From Lachnospiraceae bacterium UBA7054 (GTDB lineage Bacteria; Bacillota; Clostridia; Lachnospirales; Lachnospiraceae): 64,000 bases of DNA. Below the pieces are notes generated by a model that did no database searches, was not told the origin of the DNA, and saw nothing but the letters and a program-made list of their open reading frames with translations. The DNA is taken from assembly GCA_002492725.1 (NCBI GenBank), contig DLAF01000067.1:1-64000 (forward strand). Direction: 5' to 3'. The position numbers were made by a program, and so were the translations under genes. This document shows positions 54,913 through 63,235 of the stretch, one piece after another; within the stretch, counting starts at the first letter, position 1; every line of letters starts with the position of its first letter.

Positions 54913-56163
54913 TCATTCTTTCGCCGCAGACGTCGCCGCTGCAAAATCTGCACCCATAAATAACAGCAGATAGTTTCTTCCCAGATATACGGAAATCAAA
55001 TGCGCCTCGATCACCGTATACACCGCAAACATCACAAAAAGTACCAGCCCGCAGCCATCCCGCCTCTTCCACAGCCGCCACAGAAGAAACAGATTGGCCG
55101 CCACATATAAGGCACCCGGGATCAGGCCGTAACGGTAAAAAACCTTGACCCACCCCATATCAAAATAATAATTCATATGATCCGGAGCGGAAAAAGGGTA
55201 CCATGTATGGATCATGCCTTCGTTATTGGTGGTCCCCGTCAGTGCAGTGATCCTGCCGCTGATATGACTGTCAATCTTGCCGAGCGCCACAATATGTTTG
55301 TTATCACGGGGATTCTGATAATAAAACGCGTTCCACTGCGCGTCCCGCACCCGCTGGGCGCAGACCGCCGCATCCACGGAAAAGGCGAGACACAACAAAA
55401 AGACCAGAAGGCCGCCGAGATAAAAAACTGCCTTCCTCTGAAACGGCTTCACCAGATGCATCAGACAGGTGCCCAGTAAAAAAGCGGTAGTGATGATCAG
55501 GCCGGTCTTGGAACCGGTCAGCAAACAAACCCCTGTATTTACGACAAACAACAGCAAATATCCATACCATTTTATCCTCTCAAACCAGACATAAACCCCC
55601 AGCGCCGTCAGCATAAATGCCATGCAGGAAAGCGCATTCGGATGTCCCATTCCCAGGGTATAGCGGGTCTCTTCCTCCGCCGCCTCCCCGATGTAGCGGG
55701 TTTCCTCCGCCGCCTCACGGCCATAGTCCTGCGTCAGACTGATTTCCCCGTAAATCCCCGTCACCGACAAAAGTACAATGCACAAACAGCCTGCAAACGT
55801 CACAAAAAAAGTATATTTTAACGCCTCCCGCAGAGGGATTCCCCTGCATGCCGCCACAAAGGTCACCATGCGGATCAGTTCATTTTCCCCCGTGACCCGG
55901 TAGAAAAGAAAGGCGATCCCCTCCAGCAGGAAAATGAGCGCCCACTCCCGCAGCTCATACTTTGTGAGCAAAAGCTTTCCCGCAAAGAGCAGAAAGGTTA
56001 CCCGAAACAGCCACCCTTCCATGGGATTGACGTAATTGCTTTTGTCGATAATGACCATCAGAAGCTCAATGGTCAGTCCGATATAGAAAACCAGACGGGG
56101 AAGAGGGCTTTCGTCCCGCAGCCGCCTGTAACCATCCTGTATCCTGTTTTTTACTGCCGCCAT
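54913..56163 (-). CDS. O-antigen ligase/polymerase-like membrane protein
   Basis: A 416-residue protein with about ten hydrophobic segments and LGMGHPNALSCMAFMLTALG in the centre, the HPN-type segment seen in Wzy/WaaL proteins and in the 43085 protein. A large loop (about residues 300-360) follows. Just before the HPN segment the chain contains a near-repeat (AAEETRYIG then AAEEETRYTLG) from a short tandem duplication. The ATG at 56163 has GGAGG; a 51-residue upstream reading is rejected. It is the second polymerase-like gene of the window. Confidence 0.7.
   Translation of the reverse strand: MAAVKNRIQDGYRRLRDESPLPRLVFYIGLTIELLMVIIDKSNYVNPMEGWLFRVTFLLFAGKLLLTKYELREWALIFLLEGIAFLFYRVTGENELIRMVTFVAACRGIPLREALKYTFFVTFAGCLCIVLLSVTGIYGEISLTQDYGREAAEETRYIGEAAEEETRYTLGMGHPNALSCMAFMLTALGVYVWFERIKWYGYLLLFVVNTGVCLLTGSKTGLIITTAFLLGTCLMHLVKPFQRKAVFYLGGLLVFLLCLAFSVDAAVCAQRVRDAQWNAFYYQNPRDNKHIVALGKIDSHISGRITALTGTTNNEGMIHTWYPFSAPDHMNYYFDMGWVKVFYRYGLIPGALYVAANLFLLWRLWKRRDGCGLVLFVMFAVYTVIEAHLISVYLGRNYLLLFMGADFAAATSAAKE
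55661..55723 (-). repeat. Short imperfect tandem duplication inside the polymerase-like gene
   Basis: A 33-base unit (55661-55693) is followed directly by a closely similar 30-base unit (55694-55723), which lacks one codon. Both share TAGCGGGT and CTCCGCCGCCTC on the plus strand. The duplication stays in frame and encodes AEETRY twice in what looks like a loop. Confidence 0.6.
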
Positions 56164-56209
56164 GCCGCCCTCCATGATTCCGCTTACGCGGAAAATGCTG
56201 CATTTCACG

Positions 56210-57148
56210 CTACCGAAGAATCCGCGCTGCCATTCCGCGCAGTCTGCGCAGAAACTGCCTTGTAAAGAGCCTCGTCCGTTTGAAAAAAAGTCCTGCCCTG
56301 CCAATCTTCGGCGCAATCAGGAAATCGTACTCTTCCTGATGTTCCCGCAGATAAGTGGGAAAGCTCTCATCAATCTCCACCCGCACAAATTTCGCGTCCC
56401 GGTCAAAGATATCTTCTCCGCAGAGAAGCCTGTCCACCGCTTCATTTAAATAACGCTTGCTATTATATTCTTGGTGGGCCGCTGCCCGCACTTTTACGCC
56501 AATGCGTTTGGCCACATCCCGCTCACCATCGCCGCCCATGTAACCGAAATGCCAGCCGCCGTCCGCTATGCGCACGCTCCGGGGATCCGCGGGAGACACC
56601 TCGCGCAGATAAACAATGCCTTCTTTCGGCAGCTGTGAAAAACTGCAAATCTTGGTGCCAAGCCACTGTTTTCTCTCCACACCCGGAAATTCCCCTGTAA
56701 TGGATAACAGATTTCCCGACACTTCTTCCATATTTAAAAAGCAGTAAAACATCCGCTGCGCCAGATGGTATATCTTGGCGGGATCAAACGCTTTCAAGAT
56801 ACGGGTCAGCGTATCCGGGTTCGGAATCTCATCCACATCGCTGAAAATAATGATATCTTCCGGCTTCGCATCCGACAGGGCGCGAATCAGTTGATTTTTC
56901 TGATACTTGTCACGTTCATGCGTGGTAACACCCTCCATGGGGGAATCTTCCACCGCCACATAACGGATCTTGTCCGCAAATTCTGAAAACAGCTGCCGAT
57001 TTTTGGCAAACACCATCTCTTTCGGTTCTCCCGAAAAAGTCACCGTCGATTCTTCAAGCACAAAATAATCCACGATTGGGGAAAGAATCTGCATTCTAAG
57101 CTTTAAAATATCCAGTTCATTAAAAAAAGGGATACAGTCAAATACCAT
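56210..57148 (-). CDS. Glycosyltransferase family 17-like protein
   Basis: A 312-residue protein resembling GT17 (beta-1,4-N-acetylglucosaminyltransferase III type): MVFDCIPFFNELDILKLRMQ at the start, IVDYFVLEESTVTFSGEPK, IIIFSDVDEIPNPDTLTRIL with the DVDE metal site, and GGWHFGYMGG near residue 205. It probably adds GlcNAc or a related sugar. The ATG at 57148 has AAAGGAT at somewhat long spacing. Bacterial members are common in surface glycan loci. Confidence 0.8.
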   Translation of the reverse strand: MVFDCIPFFNELDILKLRMQILSPIVDYFVLEESTVTFSGEPKEMVFAKNRQLFSEFADKIRYVAVEDSPMEGVTTHERDKYQKNQLIRALSDAKPEDIIIFSDVDEIPNPDTLTRILKAFDPAKIYHLAQRMFYCFLNMEEVSGNLLSITGEFPGVERKQWLGTKICSFSQLPKEGIVYLREVSPADPRSVRIADGGWHFGYMGGDGERDVAKRIGVKVRAAAHQEYNSKRYLNEAVDRLLCGEDIFDRDAKFVRVEIDESFPTYLREHQEEYDFLIAPKIGRAGLFFKRTRLFTRQFLRRLRGMAARILR

Positions 57149-57156
57149 GCGTTATT

Positions 57157-57915
57157 TTATCCTTTCGAAAATCTGCGGTAAAACAACAGGGGGCGCAGGA
57201 TATCCTTACACTTCTGCCACCTGACCTTCCAGGGATTCACAAACTGCGGGTACTGCGCGTTTCTCCCCCGCCACTTGTGAAAGAGAAAAGGCGCCTCCAC
57301 ATCCATGATTTCCGGGATCATGTGCTCGTGACCGAAATATTTGGCCACCTCGATCGGGGCAAAACGCATTCCCGCCTCCTCGATCACGTTCTTATATTTG
57401 CAGCAGAGGAAGGTATCTTCGTTATAATTATCATCCTCCGCCATCTTCTCCCACTTAAGGCCCGCCTGCCCGGGAAAGTCCAAAAGCCGTTTGCTGCGGA
57501 TTGACACGCTGTTGCCCACGCGCACGATCTCCCCTCTGCTGTCCCGATAAGCATAGTCGTTTTCCGGCAGGGGCCAGGGTGACCCGATATAGTCATAATC
57601 GAGAAACTCCGCCCGCCAGCTCTCCGGATGCACCACAAAACCGTCCGCGTGCACGATGAGGGCAAATTCCGTGTGAATGTGCTCTCCCAGTTCGTACACC
57701 ATCTTGTAGTTAAACTTGTCAATGTCATCCAGTTTCGAAGTATGGGAATAACGAATCCCCTTCGGCAGGGTAAGCGGCTTTCTGTGTGTAATTAACACCA
57801 CATCCCCAAAGTCAATCCCCCGCATACTGTACTCCATGGCGCGGATCGTTTCATAAAGATTTACGCTGGTCATCGCCGCCAGCGTCACATTCGGTAAAGA
57901 CAGCTTCTTTTGCAT
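57157..57915 (-). CDS. DUF5672 family protein (putative glycosyltransferase)
   Basis: A 252-residue soluble protein resembling the DUF5672 group: VTLAAMTSVNLYETIRAME, ALIVHADGFVVHPESW (HADG acidic site as in a GT-A DxD), YDYIGSPWP and NEDTFLCC. The acidic centre and the locus suggest a hexosyltransferase. The start is ATG 57915, or a TTG two codons earlier that overlaps the previous stop. Function is inferred. Confidence 0.7.
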   Translation of the reverse strand: MQKKLSLPNVTLAAMTSVNLYETIRAMEYSMRGIDFGDVVLITHRKPLTLPKGIRYSHTSKLDDIDKFNYKMVYELGEHIHTEFALIVHADGFVVHPESWRAEFLDYDYIGSPWPLPENDYAYRDSRGEIVRVGNSVSIRSKRLLDFPGQAGLKWEKMAEDDNYNEDTFLCCKYKNVIEEAGMRFAPIEVAKYFGHEHMIPEIMDVEAPFLFHKWRGRNAQYPQFVNPWKVRWQKCKDILRPLLFYRRFSKG

Positions 57916-57917
57916 AC

Positions 57918-59435
57918 TCAATCCGCCCCCCTTTGACCGCCCGCCAGTTTTACACTGCTTTTGTGATAATAATTTGCCACAGCCAGATTCAGCCAGTTCC
58001 CTTCATCCCTGCTTAAATCTTCAAACGCAAAGAGGGCGGGCTTTGCGCTGTAAGTCGCTACCTCCACATCCGCAAGATCCGCATCCGTGTAGAGCGCATG
58101 CCGCTCCATGGCTTCCTCATAAAAGGTCTGCGCCTCCCCCTTGACCAAAGACCGCAGAGCAGAAAGGCTTGTATAAGTATTCTTATCCGCCGTGAGAACC
58201 CACACCGCCAAAAGCAATACCAGAAAGACGGCGCTCATCCGACTGCCGGCCCGCTCCAAAAACACACCGAACGCCTGCGCCGCGCTGCCGTCCACCGCGT
58301 TTTCCCTGTGGGAAAAGTATCCCAGCCAGTAGGTCGTAACCAGAAGCGCCGTCACATAGTAGGTCATCTGGATGATATTATCCACCCGCGAAAGTCCCGC
58401 CATTCCCACCGCAAAGAGGGTGGGAGTAAACATAGCCGAGAGCACACAGTAAGCGCCCGCCGTCACCAGAAGCGGTTGGGAAAAATCCCGTTTTGAGGCC
58501 TTTGCCATCTTCCACAAAAGCGGCAGAAGGGCCAGCCAGACAAGGATCACAAACAGCGGCGTCCAGCGGATCGCAAACACCGCCATATGATAGAAGGACA
58601 AAATCACCGCCTTCACCGCACCATACCCCTCGTCCACATCCAGGCCTGCCCGCCTTGCATTGCCTGGCGCCAGAATATTGACCAGAAATCCCGCCGTCCC
58701 TGTGAGAAACGGTATCATAACATATGCTATTCTATCTCGTTTTTTCCAGACCACATACCCCGCAAGGGCCGCCATTAAAATCTCCGCCTGCAGACATGTA
58801 ATCAGATTTCCGCCGCCCACAATCACGGAAAGCACTGCCGCCGCCGCGCAGCAAAGCGCCGCCTGCCCCTTCTTTTTTGTCCAAACGCTCTCCGACAAAA
58901 GGGCCAGCAAGAAGAACCATACCGACTGCATCAGCACATAGTGGACAGAACCGTTATACCAGTATATCCCCTCAAAAGGCGCCTCGATCACCTGATAGAA
59001 CAGAAAAAGCAGAAGGAGCATACACAGGGAAGCGCCCCGCCCCTCACAGCCGAGCCACCTGACAAACACATGCCGTCCCAGCACAAAGGAAGACGCGGCA
59101 AACATCCCGATCATCAGAATCGGCACCACCCAGGCAATCCCATAACGAAAGTTCATGGGGCACATCGCCATCAGGAAACAGGACACATAAGTCCCCTGCC
59201 AGTCCCGGTAAAAATCCATGTTCTGCTGCCAGGCTTCCTGCACGGAAGCGCCAAGGGACCCCGTCGCCAAAAAGACGTCATGCACCCGCCTGCCATAGTC
59301 GTAGTCGTCGATACACATTACATTATATTTTCCCAGCAAAAGAAGCGGAAGCAGTGACAGGATCAATAACCCCGCCGCCAAAACTACCGCCCGTCTGCCG
59401 CTTACAAAATTTTCAAATCTGTCCCAAACCTTCAT
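57918..59435 (-). CDS. DUF6056-like polytopic membrane protein
   Basis: A 505-residue protein with about 11 hydrophobic segments. The first outside loop holds CIDDYDYGRRVHD, a paired-acid motif in the GT-C active-site position, and FEGIYWYNGSVHYV follows in the third loop, as in DUF6056 proteins. The C-terminal 70 residues are soluble. It may use a polyprenyl-phosphate sugar outside the membrane. The ATG at 59435 overlaps the previous stop by 4 bases. Function is not demonstrated for the family as far as I know. Confidence 0.65.
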   Translation of the reverse strand: MKVWDRFENFVSGRRAVVLAAGLLILSLLPLLLLGKYNVMCIDDYDYGRRVHDVFLATGSLGASVQEAWQQNMDFYRDWQGTYVSCFLMAMCPMNFRYGIAWVVPILMIGMFAASSFVLGRHVFVRWLGCEGRGASLCMLLLLFLFYQVIEAPFEGIYWYNGSVHYVLMQSVWFFLLALLSESVWTKKKGQAALCCAAAAVLSVIVGGGNLITCLQAEILMAALAGYVVWKKRDRIAYVMIPFLTGTAGFLVNILAPGNARRAGLDVDEGYGAVKAVILSFYHMAVFAIRWTPLFVILVWLALLPLLWKMAKASKRDFSQPLLVTAGAYCVLSAMFTPTLFAVGMAGLSRVDNIIQMTYYVTALLVTTYWLGYFSHRENAVDGSAAQAFGVFLERAGSRMSAVFLVLLLAVWVLTADKNTYTSLSALRSLVKGEAQTFYEEAMERHALYTDADLADVEVATYSAKPALFAFEDLSRDEGNWLNLAVANYYHKSSVKLAGGQRGAD

Positions 59436-60454
59436 ACTCTTCTCAGCCTTCTCATCACACCCCTGCCGATCTTGCACAGATACGCCTTTTTATAATAATA
59501 CTGCGCGTGCAGTTTCATGAATGCAAGCCGCATGCCCTGCGGCCGCACATTCACGGCGGCCCATCGTTTTGAGCGCCTCTTGTAGGCGGCAAGCTCTTCC
59601 CTGCACTGCGTGTCCGTAAATACCCGCCCGTGCCTGTCCATGTAATGCCATCCCGCATAGATATTCTGCTCCGAGGCCCAGTACCCGTCGGACACATTAT
59701 GCCTCGCCCAATACTTCGGCGCCAGAATATAGCGCACCGTATCGCTGGTGAACGCGGGAAAATAGGCAAACGAAGAATTGGCAAGCAATAAATAGCGTGC
59801 GTTCTTTAATATTGCATAATCTTTCGCGAGATCAAAATTGTAGGCCGGAATCCCCGGCAGAAACTTATTGGCCTCCCGCACGTCGTTGGTGATGATCATA
59901 AACCGCATATCGGGCCGGATCTTTTTCATCTGCCGCATTCCCTGTATCCAGTATCGTTTCCGCAGATACAGCTCCGGGGAACCCATATAGTCGCTGCAGC
60001 GCAGATGAAGGATGCAAAGATTGTCCTGGCTGTACTCCTTACAGTCATATTCAGGCTTCACGGCCAGCCACTCCCTGATTTCTTCCTTATGGGAGATAAA
60101 ATAATCCTCCGCCTGCAAATTCCCGTAAAGAAGTGTGTCGTCCTCTATCTCAAAAAGCGCTTTGTCCGTGTCCGTAACGTAAACGCCATGTGTCAGATCA
60201 TGCTTGGAATTTCCTGCAAAAAGCCGGGTTTCCTTTTCATAAAATACTTTTTGGTAATCCTCTTTTTTCGAAGGCAGGCCCATATCCAGATCCATAAAGT
60301 AGAGTCCGCAGTCGCTGTGCATATTGTTGGCAAAATGCTCAGGATCCAAAACGCTGAATGCATAGCCCTTGTCCTTCGCGATACATCTGGTCGTCACATA
60401 GAAAAAAAGCTGATTTCCCAGGCCAAAGCCCTCCTGTGTCTCAATCCCCAGCAT
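59432..60454 (-). CDS. Divergent GT11-like glycosyltransferase
   Basis: A 340-residue protein with the GT11 frame in altered form: GFGLGNQLFFYVTTRCIA near the N-terminus, CILHLRCSDYMGS in the place of HVRRGDY, and LLLANSSFAYFPAFTSD in the place of ANSSFSWW. The middle arginine-glycine of the donor motif is lost, so GDP-fucose use is uncertain. The ATG at 60454 has GGAGG. A bacterial fucosyl- or other deoxyhexosyltransferase is the best guess. Confidence 0.7.
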   Translation of the reverse strand: MLGIETQEGFGLGNQLFFYVTTRCIAKDKGYAFSVLDPEHFANNMHSDCGLYFMDLDMGLPSKKEDYQKVFYEKETRLFAGNSKHDLTHGVYVTDTDKALFEIEDDTLLYGNLQAEDYFISHKEEIREWLAVKPEYDCKEYSQDNLCILHLRCSDYMGSPELYLRKRYWIQGMRQMKKIRPDMRFMIITNDVREANKFLPGIPAYNFDLAKDYAILKNARYLLLANSSFAYFPAFTSDTVRYILAPKYWARHNVSDGYWASEQNIYAGWHYMDRHGRVFTDTQCREELAAYKRRSKRWAAVNVRPQGMRLAFMKLHAQYYYKKAYLCKIGRGVMRRLRRV

Positions 60455-60469
60455 TGTTTCCTCCGTTCT

Positions 60470-62254
60470 TTAATGCAGCGTCGTCTCCGTAATTTTTCCG
60501 TTCTCTACCTTATAAATCACATCGCACTTTTCAATCGTATTCAGGCGGTGGGCAATGATGACCATCGTCTTTTTCCCGTGAAAGCTGTTAATGGCCTCCA
60601 TGACCGCCGTCTCCGTGTCGCCGTCCAAAGCGGAAGTAGCCTCGTCAAAGACCAGAATCTCCGGATGATAGTAAAGTGCCCTCGCAATCCCCAACCGCTG
60701 TCTTTGGCCGCCGGAAATGCGCACGCCTCTGTCGCCTATTGTCGTGTCAAGCCCCTCTGGAAGTTCCTCCACAAACTGCTTTAACTGCGCTTCCTCAAGC
60801 GCCTCCCAGATCCTCTCATCGTCGATTTTGTCCGCATCGATGCCGAAGGCAATATTGTCCCGAATAGACTCGTCAATCAAATAGATGGACTGCGGAATAT
60901 AGCCGATCTTGGCAAGCCAGGACGGGTAATTTTCAAACACATTCCTGCCGTCGCAGGTGATGGTCCCCTCCTGCACGTGCAAAAGCCCCAAGAGAATATC
61001 TACGATGGTGGACTTTCCCGCCCCCGAAGGGCCCATAATCCCCACCGACTGCCCTTTTTTCACTTCCATGTGCGCATCGGTAAAGATAGGCTTGTCCGTG
61101 TTCGGATAGGTGTAACTGATATGATCGAGCGAAATTTTATCCGTCAGGGTCAGCGGCGGTTTCTCTTCCGCTTTTCCTCCCGAAAGACCGGTCACGCTGC
61201 CGTTCACATCCAGTTTCATGCTCTCGGTCAGATTTTCATAGAGATAATCCAGACAGGGCTGGGCGTAAGCAATCTCCGAGAGGTAGGTGTTGATGCGGTT
61301 CGTGGCCGGCATCACACGCACCGCCGCCACCGCAAATGCCGTCAGCTTGGAAAACAGAGTCGTAAAATCGCCTCCCTGAAGGGCAAACACCAGAATAAAT
61401 GTCAGCATGGCCACAATAAAGAAGGTCTCGATCAGCAGCCTCGGCGTATTGTTCATCACCGCATAGTTTCTGGCTACATTAGCGCCGATCGCGCCGCTCT
61501 CATAATAGTTTCGCACAAAAAACTCTTCCCGATGCAGGACTTTCACATCCTTCAGGCCGTAAATCGACTGAATACGCCACTTGGCGATCCGCGACTGAAT
61601 CTCCTGGTTCTTTCGCCCAATTGCGTTCAGGCGCGGCTTTAAGACTTTCGTGATGACAAGTGTCATGCCAAGGAAGAGCAGGCCGCAGCCAATGGAAATC
61701 AGGGGGCTGACCACCAATACCAGCACAATGCAGATGGATACCGCCACCACGATTTCCGTGATCATCTGGATCAGCACCAGAATCAACTGAAAGGCGTTTG
61801 GAATATCGCTGTCTGTCAGGCGAAATACCGTGGGAATATCCGCACCCAGATAATCCTCGTAAGGGCGATTCAAAAACTCGCGCATCACGCGGCTGATCAT
61901 ACGGTTGCGGTTTCTGGTGACAAAGGTATTCTGCACATAGATTTGAAACAACAGATAGGCATTTTTTATAATAAACAAAGCTATCAAAAGGAGCAGCATT
62001 CCGATAATGAGCTGTCTGGCCGTCTGAATATGAAAAAAAGCCGCGATCTCTTTCACATAAGACTTTTGCATAAATTGATCCGGCTCCATCACCGCATCCA
62101 CCACGGGAACCATCATGGAAACGCCCAGGGTTTCCAGCGTGCCGCCGATTAGAATGAGAACGGCCAGCCCCGCAAGCTGCCAGAGCTGTCTGCGGTCAAA
62201 AAGATATGCAATTTTTTGCAGAAGCCCAACCTGTGCCTGTTCGTGTTTCTTCAT
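60470..62254 (-). CDS. ABC transporter, fused permease and ATPase (PglK/MsbA-like flippase)
   Basis: A 594-residue half-transporter: six membrane segments in residues 20-320, Walker A GPSGAGKSTIVDILLG, signature ISGGQRQRLGIARAL, Walker B ILVFDEATSALDGD and H-loop IIAHRLNT. The ATG at 62254 overlaps the GT11 stop by 4 bases; a 46-residue upstream reading inside that gene is rejected. It is the third flippase of this type in the window and probably serves block A. Confidence 0.9.
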   Translation of the reverse strand: MKKHEQAQVGLLQKIAYLFDRRQLWQLAGLAVLILIGGTLETLGVSMMVPVVDAVMEPDQFMQKSYVKEIAAFFHIQTARQLIIGMLLLLIALFIIKNAYLLFQIYVQNTFVTRNRNRMISRVMREFLNRPYEDYLGADIPTVFRLTDSDIPNAFQLILVLIQMITEIVVAVSICIVLVLVVSPLISIGCGLLFLGMTLVITKVLKPRLNAIGRKNQEIQSRIAKWRIQSIYGLKDVKVLHREEFFVRNYYESGAIGANVARNYAVMNNTPRLLIETFFIVAMLTFILVFALQGGDFTTLFSKLTAFAVAAVRVMPATNRINTYLSEIAYAQPCLDYLYENLTESMKLDVNGSVTGLSGGKAEEKPPLTLTDKISLDHISYTYPNTDKPIFTDAHMEVKKGQSVGIMGPSGAGKSTIVDILLGLLHVQEGTITCDGRNVFENYPSWLAKIGYIPQSIYLIDESIRDNIAFGIDADKIDDERIWEALEEAQLKQFVEELPEGLDTTIGDRGVRISGGQRQRLGIARALYYHPEILVFDEATSALDGDTETAVMEAINSFHGKKTMVIIAHRLNTIEKCDVIYKVENGKITETTLH

Positions 62255-63207
62255 AAAATATAAGGTTCCTCTCGATTCAGTACTATTTTGTGCATATCCT
62301 CTCTGTAAAAGTCGCTGCAATCGACGTGATTCAGCCAGCGATCCGGTGCAAGGACATAATTGTCCGGATTCGGGCAAAGATAGGATGCCCACCAGCTGAA
62401 ACTGCTGTTGGCGAGAATATGATGCTTACAGCGGCTCATCAGCGCAAATTCCGCGCAGTCAAGATCCATCTCCTCATCCGTAGAAGAAACGCCGTCACGC
62501 GGCAGATCAACGAGGGTAACGTCCTGTCGTCCCGCAAAGTTTTCCCGCGCCCAGTCCTTATCGTTGCAGAACAGATAAAAGCTGCATTTCGGATAGCGCT
62601 CCCGCATCAGGCGCATTCCTTCTATATAATATGCTTCCGTACAGATACCGCCGAAAAGCGCCTGATTTTCAGGGGTCAGATAATCGCCGCGGCGAACATG
62701 TACGCAAATGGAACACGTGTTATTAATTCCCATCGCATACTGAGCGGCGGATCGTTTCCCGCCGGCGCACCGCTGCCACACTCCCTTTTGCAGCAAATAC
62801 TGCACCAACTGATCCGTATTGTATACCCGCCGCAGCAGATCGCCCTGCTTCCAAAAATATTTTTCCGACTGCCAGTAACCTTCCAGATAGATGTCATCCC
62901 ACTCCAAAACTTTCGGAAGAAACCGCTTGCTTTCCTCAAAGTAAGATTTCTTATGTCTGCCGAAAAGCCTGCGTCTCACCCGCTGCCACGGCAGCATGGA
63001 AGAATCCAGCATTTTCTCAAGTTCTTTTTTCGTGGGACGCTCATAGGTGATTCCAAAAGGCGCCAGTGCGGGTTTCCTCTGCGCATCCTGCACAAAGCCC
63101 GACACATCGTCAATCTTTACCTCTCTGCCAAGCGATACCAATTCCAGATAGAGGGCGTACTGGAACATCTGGTTGCCAAGCCCGCCCGCAAGCTGTATAA
63201 TGACCAT
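62251..63207 (-). CDS. Glycosyltransferase family 11 (alpha-1,2-fucosyltransferase-like)
   Basis: A 318-residue GT11 enzyme with canonical motifs: MVIIQLAGGLGNQMFQYALY at the start, CVHVRRGDYLTPE and LANSSFSWWASYL. It would add fucose (alpha-1,2 in characterised members) from GDP-fucose. The ATG has GAGGAAAAA. It is followed by the ABC flippase with a 4-base overlap. Confidence 0.9.
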   Translation of the reverse strand: MVIIQLAGGLGNQMFQYALYLELVSLGREVKIDDVSGFVQDAQRKPALAPFGITYERPTKKELEKMLDSSMLPWQRVRRRLFGRHKKSYFEESKRFLPKVLEWDDIYLEGYWQSEKYFWKQGDLLRRVYNTDQLVQYLLQKGVWQRCAGGKRSAAQYAMGINNTCSICVHVRRGDYLTPENQALFGGICTEAYYIEGMRLMRERYPKCSFYLFCNDKDWARENFAGRQDVTLVDLPRDGVSSTDEEMDLDCAEFALMSRCKHHILANSSFSWWASYLCPNPDNYVLAPDRWLNHVDCSDFYREDMHKIVLNREEPYIL

Positions 63208-63235
63208 TTTTTCCTCAATTCAATACACGTGTTAT

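Noticed and set aside
54888..54916. Possible promoter before the priming transferase (ATGACG, 17 bases, extended -10 TGGTAAAAT)
   Set aside because: The -35 matches only 4 of 6 bases and the predicted start would leave a leader of about 14 bases with the ribosome site at its very end. It may be weakly active but is not supported enough to list.
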